Shown piece after piece: positions 8,538 to 16,354 of a stretch of DNA of 64,000 nt; the first letter of the stretch is position 1, and each line of letters opens with the position of its first letter. This stretch comes from Bacteriovorax sp. MedPE-SWde (lineage in GTDB: Bacteria > Bdellovibrionota > Bacteriovoracia > Bacteriovoracales > Bacteriovoracaceae), in contig MPCU01000002.1 in the NCBI GenBank assembly GCA_001874305.1, positions 248,001-312,000 on the forward strand, given 5' to 3'. Under the pieces are notes generated by a model. The model was not told the DNA's origin and made no database searches. It saw only the letters and a program-made list of their open reading frames with translations. Both the position numbers and the translations under genes were made by a program.

Positions 8538-9959
8538 TTATTTGAATTTAAATTCATAACCTAAGCCTAGAGTATGATTGTAGTCGAGTCGTCCATTACG
8601 ATTCATCTCTTCAACTCCATAGTACTTTGCCCAACGATCTTCATCTTGACCAACCCCGGCCTTAATATAGATAAAGTTATTCTCATTAACAGCAAATCTC
8701 TTGGTAAGTTCTACACCCTTAAGAGTACCATCCTCACTATCAAGGTATTTCTTTTGCTTAATATAAACTCTTGCTTCCCAGTCAGGAAATCTCTTTCCAT
8801 TTTCGCCTACATTATCTAAGAAGACGGCCTTAACTTCACCAGCAACTTGGACAAAACTTTCAGTTTCTCCTAATTGAGAACCTTGGACCGAAGCACTTGT
8901 TGTAGCTGTAACTCTAGTATTAGTTGTTGAATAAACATCAAACTCTTTTCCAAGTTCAATGTAGCCTTCAAAGCCTTTCTTGTCTTTCATATGATCAACA
9001 TAACTATATTCAACTTTTCCTAAGCTATCATGCCAACCTTGCTGAATTGATTTCGCCAATCCACTTGAATCACTCATTGTCTTATGTCTTGCTATTAATC
9101 TTACATAAGCATCATCTTCACCAAGTTGTTTCTTAATTTCAATTTCAACACCATCAATATTTAAAAACTCCTGATACATTTTTCCGTCTTTATCATAGTT
9201 GCGATAGGACTGATATGCCCCTCCTCCATAATAATATACATCACCTGGAACATTCGTAAGTTTTGAATATCCATCAGAGAACTTCCTAATAGAGATTTCA
9301 CCTTTTTCAAATTCAAGAGTAACCCCTCCCTTGATACAAAAAGTCTTCCCTCTATCATCACCTTCAATCCCCTTGGCATGTGTTGTAACACCTGCAGATG
9401 AAAGCCCACCATGTAAGGGATTATCATTACAAGTCATAAGCTCTAGCTTTGTTCCTGTAACGTCACCCATCTTCAAAAAGCCTTCGTCGGCTAGCGCTGT
9501 ACTAATAATTATATCATCATTACGCTTTCTCTGCTCGGCCGACTCAGAAAATTTGAATGTATTGTCTCCAGGGGCCTCAGTGTATCTCTCACATGGATCT
9601 CTTTGCGGAGAAACAATATCATTGGATATTTTTAGCATCTCTAGCCCTGCTTCTAAAACTTCTTCGTCAGTCACCTTAGATAGCTTCTGTGTATTGGCGT
9701 GATTTTTTACGATCTTTTTTAACTTATCATGGTCTTCAGATGGTAGATCAAAGATATGTCTATCTAGCATTCTCTTATAAGCTCTTCGTGGATAACGATA
9801 GGTTTTCCCACGAACTTTGTAGCTATATTCGTCGCTTTTATCATTGTAAAAAAGTGATGATGGTTTGCCTTCAACTTCCCCAAGAAAGAGAAATCCGCTA
9901 CTAGATTCTGCAAACGTAAACTGACATAGAAATACTGATAGAAGTAAGATTTTTTTCAT
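8538..9959 (-). CDS. Exported protein with C-terminal barrel-like region, unknown function
   Basis: I do not recognise the family. A signal peptide (residues 1-17) is followed by a ~110-residue N-terminal part containing KVRGKTYRYPRRAYKRML, a Cys-containing middle, and a C-terminal half of alternating polar and hydrophobic segments. It ends TLGLGYEFKFK, as outer-membrane beta-barrels do. It is probably a surface protein. Ribosome binding site is weak. It stands alone between the convergent TonB receptor and a receiver gene. Confidence 0.6.
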   Translation of the reverse strand: MKKILLLSVFLCQFTFAESSSGFLFLGEVEGKPSSLFYNDKSDEYSYKVRGKTYRYPRRAYKRMLDRHIFDLPSEDHDKLKKIVKNHANTQKLSKVTDEEVLEAGLEMLKISNDIVSPQRDPCERYTEAPGDNTFKFSESAEQRKRNDDIIISTALADEGFLKMGDVTGTKLELMTCNDNPLHGGLSSAGVTTHAKGIEGDDRGKTFCIKGGVTLEFEKGEISIRKFSDGYSKLTNVPGDVYYYGGGAYQSYRNYDKDGKMYQEFLNIDGVEIEIKKQLGEDDAYVRLIARHKTMSDSSGLAKSIQQGWHDSLGKVEYSYVDHMKDKKGFEGYIELGKEFDVYSTTNTRVTATTSASVQGSQLGETESFVQVAGEVKAVFLDNVGENGKRFPDWEARVYIKQKKYLDSEDGTLKGVELTKRFAVNENNFIYIKAGVGQDEDRWAKYYGVEEMNRNGRLDYNHTLGLGYEFKFK

Positions 9960-10005
9960 AAGTAACCCATCGGTATATCCGACAAAGAAACTTAAGTATA
10001 TTTAA

Positions 10006-10377
10006 CTAAGCAACGTCTTTTAAGCTATTTACGATCTCAACTATTTCACCAGTATTAAAGGGCTTCTCTAAGATCTTATAAACCTTATCAACATTTCGAT
10101 CGATGAACTCTTGATTAATAAAGCCACTCATTATGACCACAGGAATATCTCTATTTAAATTATTTTCTTCACTCTTTAAAAACTTAAGTACTTCTTCTGA
10201 AGAAGTATCATCCAATAAAATATCCAGAAAAATACATGAGAGCTGCTTCTCTTTTAAGAGCTCTATTGCTTTGTTGGTATTATCCGCTTGCGAACATTCT
10301 ATTCCAGTTGGCTTAAGTTCCCACTCAATAAAGCTTAAAATATCGTGCTGATCATCTACCACTAGTACTGGGTTCAT
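10006..10377 (-). CDS. Single-domain response regulator
   Basis: CheY-like receiver with no output domain: VVDDQHD acidic pair near the N-terminus, phospho-acceptor Asp in IFLDILLDD, Ser in VIMSGF and Lys in LEKPF. ATG 10377 is selected because GGAGGA lies 3 bases upstream; a longer form from 10404 would have no good ribosome binding site. It may be the target of one of the orphan kinases in the region, but no pairing can be read from sequence. Confidence 0.88.
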   Translation of the reverse strand: MNPVLVVDDQHDILSFIEWELKPTGIECSQADNTNKAIELLKEKQLSCIFLDILLDDTSSEEVLKFLKSEENNLNRDIPVVIMSGFINQEFIDRNVDKVYKILEKPFNTGEIVEIVNSLKDVA

Positions 10378-10459
10378 TGCTCCTCCACATGATAATTCTA
10401 TCATGACACAAGAAAAAACATTGAGTTTATTTAAGAGCTATAATTTTTTAGAGACGTAG

Positions 10460-10822
10460 TTACAATGACTTAGGGGACTTAAACTTCGAAATATACTTTT
10501 CGACATGCTTTACGCCTTCAAGCCTTTTTTGCATCGACTTAGAGACAATACACGATTCGCCTGTACAACTCCCCTCAATACTCTCAAAACACTCTGCGAG
10601 CATTTTAAAATAACTATGTGAACCGATAACGATTTGTTCATTTGTGGCCCCCATTTTGTCTACAACAAGCTTTTGCTCATTCTTAGAGAGGCATTCATCA
10701 ATTCCAAAAACTGTGTATTCGAGAATATATTGTTTCTTGGCCTTAAGGTATGAGTGGGCCGGATTAGCAAAGGCTTCATTGACTAAAATTTGTGCTAGCA
10801 ATATTAAAAGAAGGTACTTCAT
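10460..10822 (-). CDS. Small exported Cys-containing protein, unknown function
   Basis: A 120-residue product with a signal peptide ending around NEAFA. The mature part is Lys/Glu-rich and probably helical, with four cysteines (DECLS, AECFE, GSCTGESC) that could form two disulfides in the periplasm. GGAGAG is well placed before ATG 10822. No family recognised. Its neighbour downstream on the same strand is the single-domain regulator, 82 bases away. Confidence 0.6.
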   Translation of the reverse strand: MKYLLLILLAQILVNEAFANPAHSYLKAKKQYILEYTVFGIDECLSKNEQKLVVDKMGATNEQIVIGSHSYFKMLAECFESIEGSCTGESCIVSKSMQKRLEGVKHVEKYISKFKSPKSL

Positions 10823-10971
10823 GCTCTCTCCAAAACAATTATATTTCCTTTAATGATACCTAGTTTAGATATGCTATTGAAGGTGACCTAATTTACCCAT
10901 AGAGCGACTTTTATCGAGTAAATTTAACAAGGGCCCTACCTTTTAACTCCCCATAGGTATATGAAAGTACA

Positions 10972-11964
10972 ATGAAAATATACAAGATAATCCTAATCAT
11001 TTGCTTTTCACTGAACGCACTATCAATGAATAGACAAGACTTTGAGTCGGTTGTTAACACTGTTATAAGTCCATATATGGATCAACTTGAGACCGTTGGA
11101 AATGAGGTCGAGATTGATCTTAATTGGGACAGTACTTATCCAAATGCAAGTGTCTCATTAAAGAAAGGCAAAGTTATCATGAATTTTCACGGTGCTTTTG
11201 TTAAAGAGAATAACCTAACTAAAGACTCGTTTGCCATAGTCGTATGCCATGAGATCGGTCACCTACTCGGAGGTTGGCCAAAAGTTTTTCCAACACAAAA
11301 GTATACTTCAGAGGCACAATCTGATTACTTTGCAACAGCATCTTGTATTAAGAAGTATTTTAAAGAAACTACGAACTCTAAACCATTAGACTACAGTCCT
11401 CTTGGCCAAGCTCAAAAAGATCTTTGTAATAATGAAGAAAGTTGTCTAAGAGGATTGATCGCAATTGATGAACTTTCTAGTGCATACCCAGGTGACAAGA
11501 ATATCAATTCTTACAGTAATGAAATAGCAAACTTCACAAACTTCAATGATTACCCATCTGCTCAGTGTCGAATTGATACACTTAGGGCTGGTCTCCTATG
11601 TGAGCAAGAAGAGTGCACAAATGGACCGGGAAAGAGGCCAGCATGTTGGTATAATGAGTCTCAAGTAGATATTCCGACTTGGGACTTTGAAGACGGTACA
11701 GAGTATCCAGAAGCACAAATCATGGCGACGGCAGCAAAGGTTTCGCAGCGACCTTGGGGATGTCATGTAGAAATAGATGATATTGCATTTCACGGACCAA
11801 GCTACTTATATCCACTCGATGAAGATGAAATATACAATACAGGTATAGATATAGTTGGCCCATGTGTTGTGAAAGAAGGATCAGACTTCTCAGGCCACAT
11901 TACTAAGGTAAATGACATTCTCTTTCGTAATGTTAACTCGGCAGACAAATCACTAAATCTTTAA
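10972..11964 (+). CDS. Exported zinc metalloprotease-like protein (HEIGH motif)
   Basis: Signal peptide to about residue 18. The zinc motif HEIGH is at residues 93-97. It is followed by SEAQSD, with Glu114 likely as third ligand, as in M48-like gluzincins. The C-terminal half is Cys-rich (CRIDTLRAGLLCEQEEC, CWYNES), suggesting disulfides and secretion. Function is probably extracellular or periplasmic proteolysis. The ribosome binding site is weak. The last 12 bases overlap the convergent nucleotidyltransferase gene. Confidence 0.72.
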   Translation: MKIYKIILIICFSLNALSMNRQDFESVVNTVISPYMDQLETVGNEVEIDLNWDSTYPNASVSLKKGKVIMNFHGAFVKENNLTKDSFAIVVCHEIGHLLGGWPKVFPTQKYTSEAQSDYFATASCIKKYFKETTNSKPLDYSPLGQAQKDLCNNEESCLRGLIAIDELSSAYPGDKNINSYSNEIANFTNFNDYPSAQCRIDTLRAGLLCEQEECTNGPGKRPACWYNESQVDIPTWDFEDGTEYPEAQIMATAAKVSQRPWGCHVEIDDIAFHGPSYLYPLDEDEIYNTGIDIVGPCVVKEGSDFSGHITKVNDILFRNVNSADKSLNL

Positions 11965-12564
11965 AACCTTATAAACTAATTGTTTTAAGAGAATAGAGTC
12001 CGTGGGATTTTTAAGTACTTTTTCAAATTGCTTAAACATCTTCGGATCTTTCTCCTTTAGTGTTGCAAAAGCTAGCTTAGAACCTTCAAACCACATCTGA
12101 TTAAACTTAAAATAAATCGTGAGTAACTCATAGATAAGCCAAGTTCTTCTATAATTTGCTTCGATATCTCCACGATAGGTCCTGTCTAACATTTTCATTG
12201 TCCAACTTTGCCAATGAAGTCTCTCACTTTCACTTAACTCTATTGGACCTTGCTCGAAATGATCATTTATTTTCTCGAGAAGATCTTGTGCATCTCCATC
12301 ACGGTCAAAAAGTACCTTTGCATCTTTAAGGTAAATTAAATTCTCAATATCATTTAAATCAGAAATGGGCCTTAACCAAGCATCCAAATACCTTCCTTCA
12401 AACTCTCGGGTATCTGGAGAAACACCTTCAACATTTGTATAGCAAACAACATCTATGTCACTCTTTGGTGTGTAGTCACCTCTTGAAAGAGATCCATAAA
12501 GTAAAATGATTTTAGGGTTATGTTTAGCGACTAAGTCTTTTGTCAGATTATCAAAATTAAGCAT
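11953..12564 (-). CDS. Nucleotidyltransferase-domain protein
   Basis: The N-terminal ~100 residues carry the Pol-beta nucleotidyltransferase signature GSLSRGDYTPKSDIDVV with the catalytic SDID pair. The helical C-terminal part (YRRTWLIYELLTIYFKFNQMWFEG) looks like the substrate-binding or HEPN-like domain of kanamycin-type or MNT enzymes. ATG 12564 is chosen because it leaves room for divergent promoters with srkA; ATG 12612 in the same frame is possible and neither has a clear ribosome binding site. Substrate unknown; transfer of a nucleotide to a small molecule or protein is likely. Confidence 0.72.
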   Translation of the reverse strand: MLNFDNLTKDLVAKHNPKIILLYGSLSRGDYTPKSDIDVVCYTNVEGVSPDTREFEGRYLDAWLRPISDLNDIENLIYLKDAKVLFDRDGDAQDLLEKINDHFEQGPIELSESERLHWQSWTMKMLDRTYRGDIEANYRRTWLIYELLTIYFKFNQMWFEGSKLAFATLKEKDPKMFKQFEKVLKNPTDSILLKQLVYKVLKI

Positions 12565-12637
12565 GATATATTTTCGCAAATCCCTTAGAGCAAGGCAAGC
12601 TTCTTGACACATATCCCTAGGCCGGGTATCAATATAT

Positions 12638-13675
12638 ATGTCTAAATATGTATGGGGTGATAATGAAACCCAATTCTTCTTTCATTTAAATCCTGATCTC
12701 GTCCTCGATGCTATTGAAGCACTTGGTGTAAAAACTACTGGTCGCTGCCTAACTTTAAACTCCATGGAAAACCGTGTCTATGAAATCGAAGTTGACTCAC
12801 CTTTAATAAATACTGGATCGATAAGTGATAACTTTGTTATTGCCAAGTTTTATCGCCCAGGGAGATGGACAAAGAAGCAAATTCTAGAAGAACATGAATT
12901 CCTAAAAGATCTTAAAGATGAAGAGATTCCAGTTATAGCACCTCATGAATTTGACGGTGAAACTTTATTTAAACTTGAAGGTCACGAGCTCTACTACACA
13001 CTCTTTCCAAAAAGAGGTGGTCGAGCACCAGAGGAAATGGATGAAGAACAGCTTCAAATAATGGGAAGGCTTCTTGCGAGAATCCATAATATAGGAGCAA
13101 GTAAGAAGGCCCAGCATAGAATTGAAATCACTCCAAATAACTTTGGAAGGCAGAACTTAAATTTTCTTATCGAGGGTAAGTTCATTCCTCCACATTTAGA
13201 GAGCATGTATAAAGAAAAGGTCGATAAGCTTTGTAACCTTATAGATCCTCTGTTCAATGATATTACAACCCATAGAATTCATGGAGACTGTCACAAAGGT
13301 AATATTATCTTAAGAGATAATAATCCTTTCTTTATTGATTTTGACGATATGTTAGTTGGACCTGCTGTTCAAGATGTTTGGCTAGTCGTTCCAGGAATCG
13401 ATCAAGAGTCTATTATTGATAGAAATATCTTACTTGAAGCATATGACAGTATGAGAAGCTTTGATTACCAGACACTCAAACTAATTGAACCTCTAAGGGC
13501 CTTACGCTTTATTCACTTTAGTGCTTGGATTGCAAAGAGATGGGAAGACCCAGCATTTAAATTGGCATTTCCACATTACGGAAATGAGACCTATTGGCAT
13601 ACTCAAATAACAGATCTTCATCAACAAATTGACTCAATAGAGAAAGCTTCAATGCCTTCTCCATGGGAGTACTAG
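12638..13675 (+). CDS. srkA: Stress response kinase A (SrkA/YihE/RdoA family)
   Basis: 345 residues, close to E. coli SrkA in length and layout. It has NSMENRVYEIE in the nucleotide loop, VIAKFYRPGRWTKKQILEEHEF with the ATP-binding Lys, catalytic loop HGDCHKGNIILRD, and the metal-binding FIDFDDMLVGPAVQDVW. The C-terminal segment EPLRALRFIHFSAWIAKRWEDPAF is also characteristic. SrkA is a Ser/Thr kinase that counters stress-linked death pathways in the cytoplasm. Divergent from the nucleotidyltransferase; no strong ribosome binding site. Confidence 0.9.
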   Translation: MSKYVWGDNETQFFFHLNPDLVLDAIEALGVKTTGRCLTLNSMENRVYEIEVDSPLINTGSISDNFVIAKFYRPGRWTKKQILEEHEFLKDLKDEEIPVIAPHEFDGETLFKLEGHELYYTLFPKRGGRAPEEMDEEQLQIMGRLLARIHNIGASKKAQHRIEITPNNFGRQNLNFLIEGKFIPPHLESMYKEKVDKLCNLIDPLFNDITTHRIHGDCHKGNIILRDNNPFFIDFDDMLVGPAVQDVWLVVPGIDQESIIDRNILLEAYDSMRSFDYQTLKLIEPLRALRFIHFSAWIAKRWEDPAFKLAFPHYGNETYWHTQITDLHQQIDSIEKASMPSPWEY

Positions 13676-13682
13676 GTTTAGT

Positions 13683-14246
13683 TTAGAGCTCACCCTCGAT
13701 AATCATAGTTCGAATCATCATAAGCTGCTTTCCTAGTTTGTTTTGACCTGTACGATCTCCACAGTCACCCCAGTAGCAGTCATTCTTTGTATGTTCAAAG
13801 ATTACAGAATCACCTGTAGACAAAATAAGCTCCCTTAAAGAATCATACTCAGTGAACTTAGCAAGTAATGCTTTCCACATGATTCCGTCTTTAACTTCTA
13901 ACCAGTCTGTTCTTTTTGGAATTTTTGGATCGCGACCTATCTTTGCGGCCAGATATGGAGACTTCGCTAAGCGAACTCTTTCTTGAAGTTCTTCGATATC
14001 GTATTTATGTGCCTGATAGTAATGCTCACTCGTAGGCCATCTCTTTCCATCAACAGTTATTGGAAATAGCCCAAAATTTGAAAACTCTCCATAAGGCTTC
14101 TTAGTGCTATAAAAGTCTAGGATCTCACCTGTATATGGAATTGGCTTAGTTCTTGTGTAGCGATCATAGTGAGGAGCATCCGCAAAAATATTAAATGTCA
14201 CAAGTAAGATTAATGCCGTACAAATCAGTTTTAAATTAGTATTCAT
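13683..14246 (-). CDS. Exported NADAR (YbiA/DUF1768) domain protein
   Basis: Residues ~42-185 are a clear NADAR domain. They show GEFSNFGLFPI, RWPTSEHYYQAHKY, STGDSVIFEHTKND, YWGDCGDRTGQNKLGKQLM. Family members cleave N-glycosidic bonds in ADP-ribose-like or riboflavin-intermediate substrates, including ADP-ribosylated guanine. Unusually, a convincing signal peptide (residues 1-22, LICTALILLVTFNIFADA) precedes the domain, so the enzyme should be exported. AAGGAG stands 5 bases before ATG 14246. Standalone gene, convergent with srkA. Confidence 0.88.
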   Translation of the reverse strand: MNTNLKLICTALILLVTFNIFADAPHYDRYTRTKPIPYTGEILDFYSTKKPYGEFSNFGLFPITVDGKRWPTSEHYYQAHKYDIEELQERVRLAKSPYLAAKIGRDPKIPKRTDWLEVKDGIMWKALLAKFTEYDSLRELILSTGDSVIFEHTKNDCYWGDCGDRTGQNKLGKQLMMIRTMIIEGEL

Positions 14247-14358
14247 AATGTCTCCTTAAAATCTCGGGCATTGTATCCACAGATCCAGCAAGATGCCAAC
14301 ATACATTTACAACGCATCACGCCTAAACCTCGCTAACACAATGAAGTAACATAGATTC

Positions 14359-14799
14359 ATGCTAAAAAAAATAAATTCTGAAAACTTTGAATACGCAATA
14401 CAATCTGAAGATGGACCATATATTATAAAGTTTGGATCCCAATCTTGCGGACCGTGCCATACAATGAAGCCTGTCCTCGATACACTGGCGCAAAATAATC
14501 CAAGCGTTTCTGTCTATGAAGTCGACACAGATGAATCACCTGAACTTGCAGGTCACTTTGAAATTCGCTCTGTGCCTACAATGCACTATTGCGAAGGAAG
14601 AGAGATCCTATTCTCACAATACGGAGTAACTCCTTTAAGAGATATGCAATATGTCATCGATAACTTCGATGATGAATACTTTAGAGCGAATGGTGAATTT
14701 CAAATAGAAAAGACAAAGAAGAACTACACCTTTGAAATTCTAATTGGTGTAGTTCTATTAGGCGTTGTACTCGCATTTATCTTCGCGTCTCTTACTTAA
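14359..14799 (+). CDS. Thioredoxin-fold protein with C-terminal membrane anchor
   Basis: Residues 1-105 form a thioredoxin domain with active site CGPC (Cys30, Cys33) and the cis-Pro segment IRSVPTMHY. There is no signal peptide. A single hydrophobic segment at about 124-144 ends the protein, so it is probably tail-anchored with the redox domain in the cytoplasm. This is unlike ordinary soluble TrxA (~108 residues). Its last 8 bases overlap the convergent PPC-domain gene. Confidence 0.85.
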   Translation: MLKKINSENFEYAIQSEDGPYIIKFGSQSCGPCHTMKPVLDTLAQNNPSVSVYEVDTDESPELAGHFEIRSVPTMHYCEGREILFSQYGVTPLRDMQYVIDNFDDEYFRANGEFQIEKTKKNYTFEILIGVVLLGVVLAFIFASLT

Positions 14800-15217
14800 A
14801 GCTAATAGGTCGAAACTTATCTTTATCGCCTTTATGTCTTATAAAAGTATGATCAAATACTTCGATCCAGCATTCAACAGTGACGGCAACTTCACCATCG
14901 AACATGTGTCCACCAAAGGCCCTATATTCCTCGTCACTAAGGGAAACATGTAAGTGAACAAAGGGCTCGCCTTCCATCATTGAGATATTTCCTTCCATAC
15001 TGAGAAGCTCAAACTCTTTTTCAAATAGGCGACTTGAGTAGATGTCCTTATGATAGTCATAATAACCTAGCTCAACATTCTCAAGCGCTCCAAGTCCATG
15101 TATTCGAGCACACTTTATATCATTATCAATACAGTATTTCTTTAATGTCTCATTTACCTTTTCACCCCTATCAAGTCTGATAAAGAACTGAGACTCAGTG
15201 AGTTGCTTAACTTCCAT
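14792..15217 (-). CDS. PPC (DUF296) domain protein
   Basis: A 141-residue single-domain protein of the plants-and-prokaryotes-conserved (PPC/DUF296) family. It has CARIHGLGALENVELGYYD, the conserved HLHVSLSD strand, and AFGGHMFDGEVAVTVECWIEVF. Bacterial members are cytoplasmic trimers of uncertain role, sometimes DNA-binding with an AT-hook, which is absent here. ATG 15217 is chosen for the GGAG 8 bases upstream. Confidence 0.85.
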   Translation of the reverse strand: MEVKQLTESQFFIRLDRGEKVNETLKKYCIDNDIKCARIHGLGALENVELGYYDYHKDIYSSRLFEKEFELLSMEGNISMMEGEPFVHLHVSLSDEEYRAFGGHMFDGEVAVTVECWIEVFDHTFIRHKGDKDKFRPISFK

Positions 15218-15264
15218 ATTATTTCTCCATTGGATTATCACAAGACTTATGCCATATTAATCGC

Positions 15265-15540
15265 ATGCGTAAAGAAGTTCAAATAATAGGCCCTCAAATA
15301 TATAATCTCGATGATTTTCATAGAGAGATTTCTCAACTATTGAGCTTCCCTCATTATTATGGAAATAATTTAGATGATCTCCTCGATTGTCTGACGAGTT
15401 ATATTGATCCTAATACAACTATTAACTGGCTCTCACATGATGCTAGTAAAAGACAAATGGGACATGACTTTGATCGTGTTATTGAAGTCTTTCAAACGGC
15501 AAAGAGTTATCGTTCTGAATTTGAATTCTTTTTAAATTAA
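15265..15540 (+). CDS. Barstar-family RNase inhibitor
   Basis: 91 residues matching barstar (barnase inhibitor): IYNLDDFHREISQLLSFPHYYGNNLDDLLDCLTSY, including the YYGNNLDAL-type core that binds the RNase active site. Barstar proteins protect the cytoplasm from secreted barnase-like RNases. No barnase-like gene is visible in the window. The stop codon abuts the convergent gene at 15541 with no spacer. Confidence 0.88.
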   Translation: MRKEVQIIGPQIYNLDDFHREISQLLSFPHYYGNNLDDLLDCLTSYIDPNTTINWLSHDASKRQMGHDFDRVIEVFQTAKSYRSEFEFFLN

Positions 15541-16224
15541 CTACTCAAGTGATTTTTTAATATCATCAAAGTTAAATTCAACTTCACAATTAAAGATTTG
15601 TAAAAAACTATCTAAAACAACGAATGCATTCTTTCCTGCATCTCGATGTTCAAACTTTGAAACCCTTCCCAGTAACCCTTGATTAACATCATTGAGTTCA
15701 TTGTATAGCTTTTCTAATCGAGATATCTTTGTAAGTCTTTCTGGATTCTCCAGGTATTCACCTAAGAGATGAAAGCCCATAACTCTTACTAAAGTTTCAC
15801 GCGATGTAGAAAAGGGAAGATGATTAAGTGCCATACTCTTTAAAAAAGTAAGGTGCGGACATCCACTTAGGGGAAGAACAAGACCGAGAAGAGATCTCAG
15901 CGCCGACTGTATATCAGTATCTGTCGACACCCTTCTCTTTTTTTCAATTACTTCCACATGGCATTGAGCAAAACTATCAAGATCTTTAAAGTGAGATATT
16001 ATATCCATTACCACACTTGCCGCCGGACAATATGTACACTCACTCCCCTTTAAAGGACAATTAGAGCATTTACTATACTCTAGACGAGTTAACTCCTTAG
16101 TCTCTCTATCCAACTCATTTTTTAAAACTAGTTTTCCACTATCATCAACGATTATGGGATATTGATAAACTTCACCATTTGGTAAGTTAAATATATATTC
16201 AAATATTTTGTCTTCTGATGCCAT
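15541..16224 (-). CDS. Cytoplasmic Cys-motif protein, unknown function (possibly DUF6901)
   Basis: 228 residues without signal peptide. The N-terminal part carries a compact CxxC-x6-CxxC cluster (Cys53, 56, 63, 66), probably a metal site, in the context ...SNCPLKGSECTYCP. A helical C-terminal domain follows. I recall similar proteins under DUF6901 but am not certain. ATG 16224 has AAGGA 6 bases upstream. The gene is divergent from the DUF2914 membrane protein across a dyad at 16255-16281. Confidence 0.65.
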   Translation of the reverse strand: MASEDKIFEYIFNLPNGEVYQYPIIVDDSGKLVLKNELDRETKELTRLEYSKCSNCPLKGSECTYCPAASVVMDIISHFKDLDSFAQCHVEVIEKKRRVSTDTDIQSALRSLLGLVLPLSGCPHLTFLKSMALNHLPFSTSRETLVRVMGFHLLGEYLENPERLTKISRLEKLYNELNDVNQGLLGRVSKFEHRDAGKNAFVVLDSFLQIFNCEVEFNFDDIKKSLE

Positions 16225-16254
16225 ATGGATTCCTTGCATCTATTATATGAGCAT

Positions 16255-16286
16255 TTGAGAAAAGAATGAACATTTTCTCAATTTTT
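16255..16286 (+). terminator. Terminator-like hairpin in a divergent intergenic region
   Basis: Arms 16255-16263 and 16273-16281 pair perfectly over 9 bp around a 9-base loop, followed by five T (82-86 of that line) on the + strand. It sits between divergent starts at 16224 and 16355. It could end a read-through transcript from barstar, act as a leader attenuator for the DUF2914 gene, or be a shared operator. Confidence 0.45.
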
Positions 16287-16354
16287 AAGAACTTAATAAA
16301 TTCAGTACATTGCCTAAGCGTATTTTTATTTATATCTGTGATAGTATCGACTCT

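Noticed and set aside
9331-9702. Open frame antisense to the unknown surface protein at 8538-9959
   Set aside because: Low-complexity Ser-rich translation, no start signal, and entirely within a better-supported gene with a signal peptide.
10890-10924. AATTTAC/GTAAATT dyad upstream of the metalloprotease
   Set aside because: Only 7 AT-rich base pairs, not overlapping the start region; expected by chance at this base composition.
11953-12564. Nucleotidyltransferase as the antitoxin of an MNT-HEPN toxin-antitoxin pair
   Set aside because: The protein is larger than MntA antitoxins, has its own helical C-terminal domain, and no small HEPN gene is adjacent.
13683-15540. NADAR plus barstar as part of a phage-defence island
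   Set aside because: The NADAR protein is exported, no DarT-like or other toxin, helicase, integrase or defence gene is nearby, and neighbours are unrelated single genes.
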